A DNA stretch of 64,000 bases from Entomomonas sp. E2T0 (GTDB taxonomy: Bacteria > Pseudomonadota > Gammaproteobacteria > Pseudomonadales > Pseudomonadaceae): contig NZ_CP094972.1 of NCBI RefSeq assembly GCF_025985425.1, positions 1,550,001 through 1,614,000 of the forward strand. The letters run 5' to 3'. Shown here piece after piece: positions 1-9,044 of this stretch; position 1 is the stretch's first letter; each line of letters starts with the position of its first letter. Under the pieces are notes generated by a model. It saw only the letters and a list, made by a program, of their open reading frames with translations, was not told the DNA's origin and did not search any database. The position numbers were made by a program, and so were the translations under genes.

Positions 1-60
1 ATGATAGAGTATTTATTCAATGGTTATTAGCTGTACCAAGGAGTAAAAGGAGTTTAAGGT

Positions 61-2478
61 ATGTTTTTTAGTAGTAATACCACCCATTTTACATTGTATG
101 TAGATGGATTAGAGCAAGATCAAAATAGTAACAAACCTATTGATCAAATAACAACTAAGACAAATAATGCAAATTCAACTTTACCTATAGATTTAACCAG
201 TGATTCTGGTGCAAGTGGTTTTAGTGATGCTTTATCAGGTATAGGTGACAAACTATCTTCTTTGTCAGGTGGTTTAACAAGCCTTGATCCGTTTACTGCT
301 TTAAAACAAGCCAACGAATTAAAAACCTCCTTAAACAGCCTAAACAATAGCATTAATGATAATGAAAAACCTAAAAGCGCAGTAGATCGTCTCCAGATAT
401 TATCCTTCTCTGGTGTAGAAGGTATCTCTAGTCCTTATGCGTTTGAGCTGGTACTTGTCAATGAATTCGTTCGTTTTGACGTAACGACTTTACTGAGTAA
501 GCCTGTTTTTCTAGCTTTTACTCCAGATGGACGTTCAGGCTCTGGAATTCATGGAATTGTACAATCCGTCAAGCGTGGACCTGTAGGTCAGCATTATGCT
601 CAGTTCTCTATTGTGATTACCCCACGTTTCACTAACTTGATGCGTCGCACCAATCAAAGAAAATTTGTACAGCAGACCACGCCAGATATTATTAAAATTA
701 TCTTAGAAGAACACGGCATAATGGAAGGCGCTGAATCAGGATTTGAATATAAACTCAAAGAAACCTATCCAGTAAGAGACTTCTGTGTGCAGTATGACGA
801 AAGTGATTATTCTTTTGTAAGCCGTCTCTGTGAAGAAGAAGGCATTGCCTATTCATTCACTCACTCAGCTAACGCTCACAAAATGATCTTTACCGATGCC
901 ATGCCATTCTTCCCAAGCATAGCAGAAGCTGTTAAATTTATGAACGACACAGGCATGGTAGCAGATACTCAAGCTTTAAAATACTTCGACGTCTCCCTTG
1001 CCTCCAGAACCCAAACAGCCGCATGGCGTGACTACAACTTCAAAACAGCCAAAATTCCTGAAGGTAGTAGTGAAGGTAAACAAAGTCAAAAGGGTAATGA
1101 GGCAACTGAACCAAACTTAGAGTACTATGACTACCCAAGCTCAGGTATGGACAAAGCCAGAAATGATCAACTAGCCAAAGTCCAAATAGAACGTCTTAGA
1201 GCAGACCACTTAACAGCTGAGGGGTATAGTGATCGATCAGACTTTCACTCAGGCTACTACATCACCATAGATGGACATCCTAGTCTAGATAGCATGGATG
1301 CAGAAAAACCTTGGCTGATTACCCAAATCAAACACAAAGCCTATCAACCCCAAGTATTAGAAGCATTTGGTGGAACAAATAGTGCACAAAACACCCTGCC
1401 AAGCCAACTGCATAAATACCTAGACATAGATACTCAGCTAGAATTTCCAATAGATAACCAACAACAAGGTTACTTCAACGTATTCAATGCTATACCCCAA
1501 GAAGTATCCTACCGCCCAGCTCTAAGACATCCAAAACCCAAAGTACTTGGTTCCCAAACAGCTGTTGTCACTGGCCCTGCTGGAGAGGAGATTTACTGTG
1601 ATGAATATGGCAGAGTAAAAATTCAGCTACATTGGGACAGAGAAGGTAGCTATGACGAGAATAGCTCCTATTGGGTAAGGGTAGCCTCTAACTGGGCGCA
1701 TGATGGCTATGGCACTGTAGTTATACCTAGAGTGGGTATGGAGGTTATGGTCGACTTCTTAGAGGGAGACCCTGATCAACCAATGATCAAAGGAGCAATT
1801 CATAATGGAGTTAACAAAGTTCCTTACGACTTACCAGCCAACAAAACCCGAAGCGTCTTCAAAACCTCCAGCTCAAAAGGTGGTGTAGGTTCAAACGAAC
1901 TACGCATAGAAGATAAAGCAGGCCAAGAACAAATCTTTGTGCAAGCACAAAAAGACTTTGACCACCTCACAAAAAATAACCACACCGTACAAGTGCTCAA
2001 CAACAGCCATCTTCAAGTTCAAAATGAACACTCAGAAACTATTGTAAAAAACCGTTATCAACACCAACAAAGTGAAGAACACCATCTCACTCAACTAGAT
2101 CGTAAGACTCAAATACTACAAAACGACCACACTACAGTAGGTATGACCCAACATACCACAGTAGGTACAGTACAAACCATCCAAGCAGGCCAAGAAGTTC
2201 ACCTTAAAGCAGGAATGAATATAGTAATAGATGGTGGTTTAAGTTTAACCTTAAAAGCAGGTGGACAGCATATTGTATTAAATCCAACAGGAATCTGGAT
2301 GACCATGCCAGTGTGGACAGGTGGTGTACCTATGGAGGGAACTCCATCTGCTCCATTATTGCCAATGGCAAATGAAAAAGCTGTTGAAGCTACAGTTTCA
2401 CCAAAAACACAATTAGCAGCATTAATGCAAAAGAAATCGCGTTGCCTAATTTGTGAAGCTGCAAAAAAACAAGCTTAG
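61..2478 (+). CDS. vgrG: Type VI secretion spike protein VgrG (TssI)
   Basis: VgrG forms the trimeric tip of the type VI secretion needle and carries effectors on it. This protein has 805 residues. The usual first strand (THFTLYVDGLEQD) is at residues 8-20, but the next conserved stretch (RLQILSFSGVEGI) begins only near residue 109, so about 90 Ser/Asn/Asp-rich residues are inserted. The gp27-like base follows to about residue 480. The gp5-type OB fold, with the EYGRVKIQLHWDREG motif, lies near 510-590. A DUF2345 beta-helix follows to about 750. The ATG follows a clear AAGGAG. Its stop is 13 bases before the adaptor gene, so a vgrG-adaptor-effector operon is likely. Bases 1-60 hold only the ribosome binding site and perhaps the tail of an upstream gene. 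Confidence 0.96.
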   Translation: MFFSSNTTHFTLYVDGLEQDQNSNKPIDQITTKTNNANSTLPIDLTSDSGASGFSDALSGIGDKLSSLSGGLTSLDPFTALKQANELKTSLNSLNNSINDNEKPKSAVDRLQILSFSGVEGISSPYAFELVLVNEFVRFDVTTLLSKPVFLAFTPDGRSGSGIHGIVQSVKRGPVGQHYAQFSIVITPRFTNLMRRTNQRKFVQQTTPDIIKIILEEHGIMEGAESGFEYKLKETYPVRDFCVQYDESDYSFVSRLCEEEGIAYSFTHSANAHKMIFTDAMPFFPSIAEAVKFMNDTGMVADTQALKYFDVSLASRTQTAAWRDYNFKTAKIPEGSSEGKQSQKGNEATEPNLEYYDYPSSGMDKARNDQLAKVQIERLRADHLTAEGYSDRSDFHSGYYITIDGHPSLDSMDAEKPWLITQIKHKAYQPQVLEAFGGTNSAQNTLPSQLHKYLDIDTQLEFPIDNQQQGYFNVFNAIPQEVSYRPALRHPKPKVLGSQTAVVTGPAGEEIYCDEYGRVKIQLHWDREGSYDENSSYWVRVASNWAHDGYGTVVIPRVGMEVMVDFLEGDPDQPMIKGAIHNGVNKVPYDLPANKTRSVFKTSSSKGGVGSNELRIEDKAGQEQIFVQAQKDFDHLTKNNHTVQVLNNSHLQVQNEHSETIVKNRYQHQQSEEHHLTQLDRKTQILQNDHTTVGMTQHTTVGTVQTIQAGQEVHLKAGMNIVIDGGLSLTLKAGGQHIVLNPTGIWMTMPVWTGGVPMEGTPSAPLLPMANEKAVEATVSPKTQLAALMQKKSRCLICEAAKKQA

Positions 2479-2491
2479 GAGTAATTGAAAA

Positions 2492-3385
2492 ATGCAAAAT
2501 ACTCCTCAAGACTTAACTGAAAACTATCGCCAGGCAATCCAAAAACTACCTTGGCATACTCACCAAATAACTTTGTTATTAGATGGTATTAATGTTCCTA
2601 ATATTTTACGTTTAATACATGCGAATAACGCCATTAAACAGTTTTCTGTTTTATATATACAAACCCGTTTTCAAGAGCTAAAAGAAGTTTCACCTTGTTT
2701 AATAAAACTTGATAGTTCAACGAGCTATCCGATAGAAAAGTTTTTAGAAAATATAAACAATGAATGGGGGTATTTTTTAGCTAGCCAATCAACTTGGGAA
2801 GAGCAAGTTCAATACTTAAAAAGTTTACTTGTTGTAGAGGATGCTTTAACCGAACAGCAAATGCTACTAAAAATTGCTGATCCACAAGTTATGGCAGCAC
2901 TATTAAGCACTTCAATAGAGGAACAAGATACAACCTTGTTTGGTCCTTTTACAAATATGCTTGCCGCTAATGTAATAGATAAACAGATAAATTACTTACA
3001 AAGACCAAACCAACAATTAATCCCTTTAAGTATTCCATATAAGTTAACAGAAAAGCAGGCCAAAGCACTTGACCAAGTAGATATTAAACGGGCTAACCAA
3101 CAAATCTATGCCCATATGCAAACTTATTTTCCAGAGTTTCTTACTGGTTATGGAAGTGATTATAAAAAAGAAATTGACCTCATAATAAGTCAAGCAGAAC
3201 AATTCGGTTATACAAGTGTTAAAGAGCAACTTTACTATTTAAATATTCATGGCTATCTGGGAGTAAATGCACTTCAAGAGAATGCACAATTAGCTAGTTT
3301 AGTTAAAGCAAAAAATATAGAGTCATTAAAAGACGCCGCACAGTTAGCGAAGCAGCTATCTGAAGATAAAGGAATAGCAGTATGA
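2492..3385 (+). CDS. DUF4123 type VI effector adaptor (Tap/TEC-like)
   Basis: DUF4123 proteins are chaperone/adaptors that load a cognate effector onto VgrG. The protein has 297 residues. The N-terminal part has the DUF4123 pattern: a LLLDGINVPNI strand near residue 28, a run ending in SPCLIKLD near 68, and a WGYFLASQSTWEEQVQYLKSL segment near 92. The rest is helical. It sits between vgrG and a VasX-like effector, and its TGA overlaps the effector ATG in an ATGA, so the two are translationally coupled. Family assignment is from pattern and context; no search was run. Confidence 0.85.
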   Translation: MQNTPQDLTENYRQAIQKLPWHTHQITLLLDGINVPNILRLIHANNAIKQFSVLYIQTRFQELKEVSPCLIKLDSSTSYPIEKFLENINNEWGYFLASQSTWEEQVQYLKSLLVVEDALTEQQMLLKIADPQVMAALLSTSIEEQDTTLFGPFTNMLAANVIDKQINYLQRPNQQLIPLSIPYKLTEKQAKALDQVDIKRANQQIYAHMQTYFPEFLTGYGSDYKKEIDLIISQAEQFGYTSVKEQLYYLNIHGYLGVNALQENAQLASLVKAKNIESLKDAAQLAKQLSEDKGIAV

Positions 3386-6300
3386 CAATAGATACATCAA
3401 AACCAGATCCAAATGAAGCAGCAGGTGCAGCAAATGCAGCAGATAAAACAGCGCCAGCAGTATGTCCATTAAATGATGACTATATTCAATTATTGCCTAT
3501 TCGTTATGCTTATGTTGAGAACTTAGCAGGTAACCATGAGCACTATGATCAACCTGTTATGGATCAAGCAGGTGAAAATAAAACGTCACAAAATCAACAA
3601 CAAGCTAATGATTCTACACAAGAAGGTGATGATGCAATAACCCAACTTCCAACTGTTACAGTGTATGGGGGACCTCATCCCGTAGGCTATAGATTTATTC
3701 GTGATGGTTGGTTATATATAATAGATGATAAGGATAACCGTATTCGTGAGTATGTTTTAAAAGATGGTGTTGTAGTACAACGTACCTACAAAGGCATAGG
3801 GCCAGCCATTTATCCAATTACTCGTGATAGCTATGACAAAATAGAGCAAGAGGATAGTAAAGAACTACGAATTATCTTTAAAAAAGATCGCAAAATATAT
3901 ATAAGTTACTCACAAGTACAATGGACTACTGCTAAATGCGTGCAAATGAGTAAAAGAGCAGAACGAAAAATGTTCATGCAAGAGGTGGATTTAGCTAATG
4001 TGAGTTGTGAGCATGTAGGAAAACACCTACTGACACGTGAACAAGCAGAAGAATCAATAGCAGAAGTAGCAGAAGAGTATCAACCACCAGAACATCCAAC
4101 AGAGTTTGAAACAGAGTGTACAGCTTATAGTTGGACGGTAACGCCTTTTGCTAAAGCCTCTATTGGTAAATTGACTAGCCAAGTAAAACAGCAATATGAG
4201 CAAAAAGGTAATTATCTTTTTGTGGCTGTATATGATTATATTGGCATGATGTTAGATTTAGAAAATGAGCAACAACTGGTAGCTAAATGGTTAGGGGATT
4301 GGGCAGAAAAAGATAATAATAGCTTAAAATACAATGTAGGCAACTATATTGATTCCACCTTAACAATAACTCCAAATAATGCAGCCCAAAAAGGGGCAGG
4401 GTCTTGGATATCATCATTACCACCAGAAAAACAACAAGCGATTTATGATTATGTCAATGAAAGCATCAAAGTAGATCAGGAAATTACAAAAATCATTGAT
4501 GAAAAAAGGGCTGCATATGCTAGTTCTGCTGAACTAGAGCGGACAGTTATGGAATATCCAGGCTATGTCACGCTTGAAGAAAAGAAACAAGCAATGATAG
4601 ATATTCTTGGTAAAGAGGAATATGAGGCACATAAGGATGAGATTAATGAGCTTCGAAAAAATCAAGAGTTACATTATGATGGTAAGTTTTGGTTTGGTAG
4701 GGGTGTAAACCAGTTAGTTAATTTAGAAACAATGAAAAGCTACTTAGCCATCAATCGTGAAAAATATAATGGTTGGCAGAATCGCTTAGAAATCGTTACC
4801 AATGCTCGTTGCTCCTTATATACTAATCGATATCATATGACAACTTGGTATTATGATAATAATGATGAAGAGCAACATAAGGCAGTGCTGTTATTAGAAA
4901 AAGCTGTATTACAAGATATCCAACGTAATGATAGAAGTATTAATACACTGGCAGAGTTTTTAGATAAAAATCCATACTATGTATTTCCTGCCTTTCAAAC
5001 TAACTTTACGGTAGATTATTTTACAAAAACAATTCCTGAGGTTACCAAGTGGCTTAATGATACGAATAATCTTATTCAATCAACCATTAATAACGAAGCC
5101 ACACCGCTTCAGCAACTTGAACAAAGAATGGGCAATAATTATTGGCGACAGTTATATCATGCCTCAGGTGATCTAGCAGAACTGCAAAGAATACATAGCC
5201 TTAATTTAAGTGCTGCAGTTAACCAGAATTTAGCAAACTTTATCACAGAAACAACAAGACCATTATTAAATGAAGCTGGACAAACACGTTTCAACACTGC
5301 TTTAGCACACTATGAACATATGGTTAATAGTATGGGGCTTAGTGCACGTGCCAGCTTTTTGTTAGAAATAAGAAGAGTAGGACATGTTTATATAAGTGAT
5401 CTACCACAAGCTAATGCTAATGCAAGTAAAGCACTTAATGATATTAATAGATGGCTTGGACAAATTCAAACTAATACCACTACCCTTAATAGTAAAATAG
5501 CAGAACGAAACCGCCTTCAAGATCCTAACTCTGCAGAGTCAAGACAACTACGCACGCTACGAGAGCGTCAAGCAGCTAATAGAAGATTAACCAGAGAGAT
5601 TACTCGGTTACAAAATGAAAATAGTACCTTACATACACAGATAGGAAGTCGCGAACAGCATTTAATGCAATATATTAGTCCATTAAATGCAGGCGAAGCC
5701 CATGCAAGCTTACGGTTTACCATTTCAGCAGAACAACAAGCAGCGCTTGACTATGAGCAAAGAGCTTTACGATCACGCTTCTGGCGAGGCTATGGAGAGG
5801 GTTTTCCAGCAGTAGGTGAATCGCTAAGAAGTGTTGCTTTACCTACGATACTATTGGCATTTAGTATTTTTAACTTAAGTAATGCTTGGACTCAGTTTAA
5901 TCGAGACAAAGCAGTTAATGGAGTAACATTAGTTAATCTTGCTGATATGGCAGGTAGTATTACAGGAACACTGGGGGCAGTGGCATCAGTCTGGGAGGCT
6001 GCTCACTCATTATTATTAAATAGAGTACTGCAACGTGTTAATGCGATGGGTAATAATCTAGCAGGTGCTCAGTTATTGGGTAGATTAGGTAGATTAAATA
6101 TATTATTAGGTGGGGCTGGGCAGTTTTTTGGTGGTTTTGCTAACTATATCACCTTATTTACCACCTTTAATAAATGGTATGAAGGGATAATGAGTGGTGA
6201 TACAGGTAAAGCCACAGGGGCGGCAATGTCACTCTTTGCTAATGTGGGTAATGCCGCTGTTAGTACCTATGGACTTTATCAAACAACTGTAACTGGCTTA

Positions 6301-7038
6301 GCAATAGCGCGAGAGCTTCGTGCTGGACAAATTGCAGTCCGTGCAGTATGGGCAGTGCGTGGCGCCAGATATGCTACCATGATAGGTCGAGTAACGCCTG
6401 TAGGGTTATTATTAACAGCGGTACAGCTGATAGGTGAGGGGATTTATAATTATTATGACCTTTCCGAAGTACAGGATTGGTTTGAGAAAAGTTATTGGGG
6501 GAAAAAGAATCGGGGTTGGAATCAAGAGCAACATAATCAAATATTGGCGGAGGCGCTGCTTAAACCAATTATTATTGATCAAGGGGTAAAAGAGGTTGAG
6601 GGTAAAAACTATCGAGTTTTACAAACTATATTCCCTGGTCAAATGCAAAATACCCTAGTAAGTAAACCAATAAAATGGCAAGCACAATGGTTGTATAATA
6701 TGCTTGATAACCCAGATGTGGATATAACGATTGGCGAAAATTTAAAACAAACTACTAAGCTAATTGGTGAGAGTGTGGTAGTGTTAGAATGGAAGCTACC
6801 TTGGCTACCACAAAATGAATGGTCTTCAGCTCAAGAAAATACTTTGCATTTAAGACTGTTTTATCAACCAGATATGGCTAATCAAACACTGGGCGGGGAA
6901 CAATATGGGCTTGGGTATAAAGTACCATTACGAAAATGGGATATGGATACTAGCAAAAAAGTAGAACAAATAGCAGGAAATGAAATGAGAATAAGGAATA
7001 ATATACCAACCATTATTTATCCAACAGGGCACCTATAA
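3382..7038 (+). CDS. VasX/BTH_I2691-like type VI membrane effector
   Basis: This 1218-residue protein has the layout of large pore-forming type VI effectors. An N-terminal domain carries the PLNDDYIQLLPIRYAYVE motif near residues 28-45 and GPHPVGYRFIRDGWLYIID near 96-114, as in the VasX N-terminal / BTH_I2691 family. A long helical and coiled-coil middle follows, including a Gln/Arg/Asn-rich stretch near 690-750. Several hydrophobic segments lie between about 815 and 1025, as in colicin-like pore formers. About 190 further residues end in IIYPTGHL. It has no signal peptide, as expected for VgrG-delivered cargo. The start overlaps the adaptor stop. Its last bases recur at 7630-7671 in front of the putative immunity gene. 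Confidence 0.85.
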   Translation: MTIDTSKPDPNEAAGAANAADKTAPAVCPLNDDYIQLLPIRYAYVENLAGNHEHYDQPVMDQAGENKTSQNQQQANDSTQEGDDAITQLPTVTVYGGPHPVGYRFIRDGWLYIIDDKDNRIREYVLKDGVVVQRTYKGIGPAIYPITRDSYDKIEQEDSKELRIIFKKDRKIYISYSQVQWTTAKCVQMSKRAERKMFMQEVDLANVSCEHVGKHLLTREQAEESIAEVAEEYQPPEHPTEFETECTAYSWTVTPFAKASIGKLTSQVKQQYEQKGNYLFVAVYDYIGMMLDLENEQQLVAKWLGDWAEKDNNSLKYNVGNYIDSTLTITPNNAAQKGAGSWISSLPPEKQQAIYDYVNESIKVDQEITKIIDEKRAAYASSAELERTVMEYPGYVTLEEKKQAMIDILGKEEYEAHKDEINELRKNQELHYDGKFWFGRGVNQLVNLETMKSYLAINREKYNGWQNRLEIVTNARCSLYTNRYHMTTWYYDNNDEEQHKAVLLLEKAVLQDIQRNDRSINTLAEFLDKNPYYVFPAFQTNFTVDYFTKTIPEVTKWLNDTNNLIQSTINNEATPLQQLEQRMGNNYWRQLYHASGDLAELQRIHSLNLSAAVNQNLANFITETTRPLLNEAGQTRFNTALAHYEHMVNSMGLSARASFLLEIRRVGHVYISDLPQANANASKALNDINRWLGQIQTNTTTLNSKIAERNRLQDPNSAESRQLRTLRERQAANRRLTREITRLQNENSTLHTQIGSREQHLMQYISPLNAGEAHASLRFTISAEQQAALDYEQRALRSRFWRGYGEGFPAVGESLRSVALPTILLAFSIFNLSNAWTQFNRDKAVNGVTLVNLADMAGSITGTLGAVASVWEAAHSLLLNRVLQRVNAMGNNLAGAQLLGRLGRLNILLGGAGQFFGGFANYITLFTTFNKWYEGIMSGDTGKATGAAMSLFANVGNAAVSTYGLYQTTVTGLAIARELRAGQIAVRAVWAVRGARYATMIGRVTPVGLLLTAVQLIGEGIYNYYDLSEVQDWFEKSYWGKKNRGWNQEQHNQILAEALLKPIIIDQGVKEVEGKNYRVLQTIFPGQMQNTLVSKPIKWQAQWLYNMLDNPDVDITIGENLKQTTKLIGESVVVLEWKLPWLPQNEWSSAQENTLHLRLFYQPDMANQTLGGEQYGLGYKVPLRKWDMDTSKKVEQIAGNEMRIRNNIPTIIYPTGHL

Positions 7039-7061
7039 TGACAAAAACTAATACACTTTAG
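7038..7061 (+). pseudogene. Vestigial start of an immunity gene
   Basis: A seven-codon reading frame, ATGACA followed by five codons and TAG, overlaps the effector stop as TAATG. The same TAATGACA junction occurs at 7669-7676, where it starts the real downstream membrane protein. Bases 7062-7081 also resemble the 3' end of that gene around 8743-8763. I read this as the remains of an immunity gene deleted internally. The junction identity is seen directly; the deletion history is inference, and AT-richness weakens the second match. Confidence 0.45.
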
Positions 7062-7117
7062 ATTTAAAAATTATTTTAGTGATATTGATATAAACCTACC
7101 TATAAGGTAATTGATTA

Positions 7118-7600
7118 ATGCAAAAGATATTAACGCTTTTATTAACTATTTTTTTAATAATCGGTTGTACTAAAAAAGTAGAATTGGATGTGCTACCAAA
7201 TGATACCTATAGTCGTATTAGTAAAATTATGCCGCTTCAAAATGCTGATTTTAATACAGAATATAGCTCTTATTTAAGCAAAGAACTACCTCAAAGTGTA
7301 ATGGGAATAGATACCCGTAATTTACAAATAGAAAGCGTAAGATATGATTTTGATAAAAGAAATAGATTATGTGCTTTTTATATGACTATTATAGGTAAAG
7401 AAAGTGCTGATAAACTGATTGCTAGAATTGATAGTGATAATAGATTTTTACGCCTTAGAGAAGACTTAGGTATGTGGGCGATAAATACAGAAGAACTAGC
7501 AGAAAGTTCTTCTCAAGTGCATGTGCTTTATGATTTAAATGATACGAATAAAGCGGTCATGTCTCTGGAGGAGTTTGGGCAATGTTACAATAAATACTGA
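7118..7600 (+). CDS. Small lipoprotein of unknown function in the effector locus
   Basis: This 160-residue protein starts with a short hydrophobic leader and a lipobox (LIIGC, Cys17), so it should be a lipoprotein facing the periplasm. The mature part is polar and has no domain I recognise. It lies between the effector and the DUF6708-like protein, 57 bases after the vestigial immunity start, and has GGTAATTG ahead of the ATG. In this position it could be a second immunity protein acting in the periplasm, where membrane effectors insert. That function is inference. Confidence 0.7.
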   Translation: MQKILTLLLTIFLIIGCTKKVELDVLPNDTYSRISKIMPLQNADFNTEYSSYLSKELPQSVMGIDTRNLQIESVRYDFDKRNRLCAFYMTIIGKESADKLIARIDSDNRFLRLREDLGMWAINTEELAESSSQVHVLYDLNDTNKAVMSLEEFGQCYNKY

Positions 7601-7629
7601 CAAGCTTAAACATTATTTTTATTTTAAAA

Positions 7630-7671
7630 AATAATATATTAATCACTATTTATCCAACAGGTCACCTCTAA
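7630..7671 (+). pseudogene. Orphan copy of the effector C-terminal tail
   Basis: In frame, these bases read NNILITIYPTGHL then TAA. The effector ends NNIPTIIYPTGHL then TAA at 6997-7038. At DNA level about 28 of the last 30 bases agree, including the TAATGACA junction into the next gene. The fragment has no start of its own and follows the lipoprotein gene by 29 bases. It looks like the 3' stub of a second effector copy left by recombination. Confidence 0.75.
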
Positions 7672-8774
7672 TGACAGGAGTTAACACCCCATACCCAACG
7701 GCAGGTATTCAGAGCAAAGGTCTAACCACTAGATATTTAGCTTTAGCTCCTTTACCAATACCTACAGGTTATCCACCTATAGTGCAAATTGCAGACCTAA
7801 AACAAGCTACAGCAACCTATATGGACTATGGTAAAGGTAATTATTGGGGGTTTGAATTTGGCGTGAGGGCACAAATTTCATGGTTTATGATGTTGTTTTT
7901 TGCACTTTTTGCAATGCATATAGTCGTTGCTGCAACGGACTCTTATCCTTTTTTTTATGCTTTTTTTATTTATGTAGGGCCTGTGATGCTACAGCTATAT
8001 GCCTATAGCTTAGGTGGCTCATTTTTATTTTTTAGTTTTATTACTATTAGTGGCTATTTTAAAGCAGCAAAACAAATTCCTTTACGTTTTAATCGAGAAC
8101 GAAGAGAAGTTTGTGCGGTAGTGGGAAAAGAAGTTTTTATTGCTCCTTGGGAAAGTATTAGTGTTCAGCTAGAAACAGCCTTATTAATGAGTCAATATTC
8201 TGCTACTCAGCATGTTACTTTAACTTTCCAAATTCCTGATATTAACACAGGTCGTCAGGCTACCTATAGTATGGGGTATGGTGTTGAAGGACTTGCCATC
8301 GCAGATTGGGAAGCAATAAGAGTATTTATGGAGTATGGTCTGGAAACTTTAAAAAAACAAACAGGAACCCCTGATCTATTAGAACCAGAAGCACTAAAAA
8401 AAATAAAAGCTAATCCACAACCGACCTTTGACTATTACTATAAATTAGCCCAGCAATGCCAAGAAGGAAGCCTTGAATATTTTTATGTTATAAAAAATCA
8501 GAATAAATACAGTGACAGTAAAGTAGGTTATTTTTTTTGGATCGTTGGTCATATATTAAGCGGCTGGACCTTTCCTTGTCATCTAGCCGAATGGTTAAAT
8601 AGAAAAAACTTTGTTAAACGCCCAAAGGCTATGCTAACGTGGTCACAACCTATTGCTAAAGAGCAATGGGAAAAACCAAGTTTAGAACTTATTGAACAAA
8701 GTAATATTTTACTAGCTACTTATGGTAAAAATAATATTAATAATTTAAAAGATTATTTTAGTTGTCAATGCTAA
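7671..8774 (+). CDS. Putative effector immunity membrane protein (DUF6708-like)
   Basis: This 367-residue protein has two or three membrane segments at about residues 68-135, followed by a soluble part with the IPLRFNRERREV motif near 142 and an APWES motif near 161. This layout matches DUF6708-type proteins found next to VgrG cargo in pseudomonads. Immunity against pore-forming effectors is commonly a membrane protein of this sort. The ATG overlaps the stop of the orphan effector tail (TAATG), which preserves the original toxin-immunity coupling. The TAA lies exactly at the left end of the IS21 remnant, so the original C-terminus may have been altered. The immunity role is inferred from position. 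Confidence 0.7.
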   Translation: MTGVNTPYPTAGIQSKGLTTRYLALAPLPIPTGYPPIVQIADLKQATATYMDYGKGNYWGFEFGVRAQISWFMMLFFALFAMHIVVAATDSYPFFYAFFIYVGPVMLQLYAYSLGGSFLFFSFITISGYFKAAKQIPLRFNRERREVCAVVGKEVFIAPWESISVQLETALLMSQYSATQHVTLTFQIPDINTGRQATYSMGYGVEGLAIADWEAIRVFMEYGLETLKKQTGTPDLLEPEALKKIKANPQPTFDYYYKLAQQCQEGSLEYFYVIKNQNKYSDSKVGYFFWIVGHILSGWTFPCHLAEWLNRKNFVKRPKAMLTWSQPIAKEQWEKPSLELIEQSNILLATYGKNNINNLKDYFSCQC

Positions 8775-8847
8775 TTTAAAAATACACCAGTGGCTAAAGC
8801 AAAAATGCACCACTTAACGAGTAGTTATTTATCTATTTTATAATTCT

Positions 8848-8976
8848 TTAAGAATGATTTTTAAATAGATAGGAGTCATTACCTATTTCAATGATGTCAC
8901 AATGATGAACTAGCCTATCTAATAAAGCTGCTGTCTTTTTTTCATCAGCAAATAAAGTAGCTCATTCAGAGAAGAC
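8848..8976 (-). pseudogene. istB: istB (IS21 helper ATPase) C-terminal fragment
   Basis: On the minus strand this reads VFSE, a stop (TGA), then [20 protein letters not shown] and [15 protein letters not shown] before a TAA. This is the recognisable C-terminal end of IstB, where the stop replaces the conserved Trp of the FxEW motif. The frame can be followed upstream to about 9000 (KLILLLN). Only about 50 of roughly 250 codons remain, so the gene is dead. Confidence 0.8.
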
Positions 8977-9044
8977 TAAGTTTAGTAATAATATTAACTT
9001 GCTCTACATCTGATATGAGTTAGTACAAGTGAGTTAATCGCTAC

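Noticed and set aside
1..30. A short frame ending in TAG at the window start
   Set aside because: Too little sequence to decide whether it is the tail of an upstream gene.
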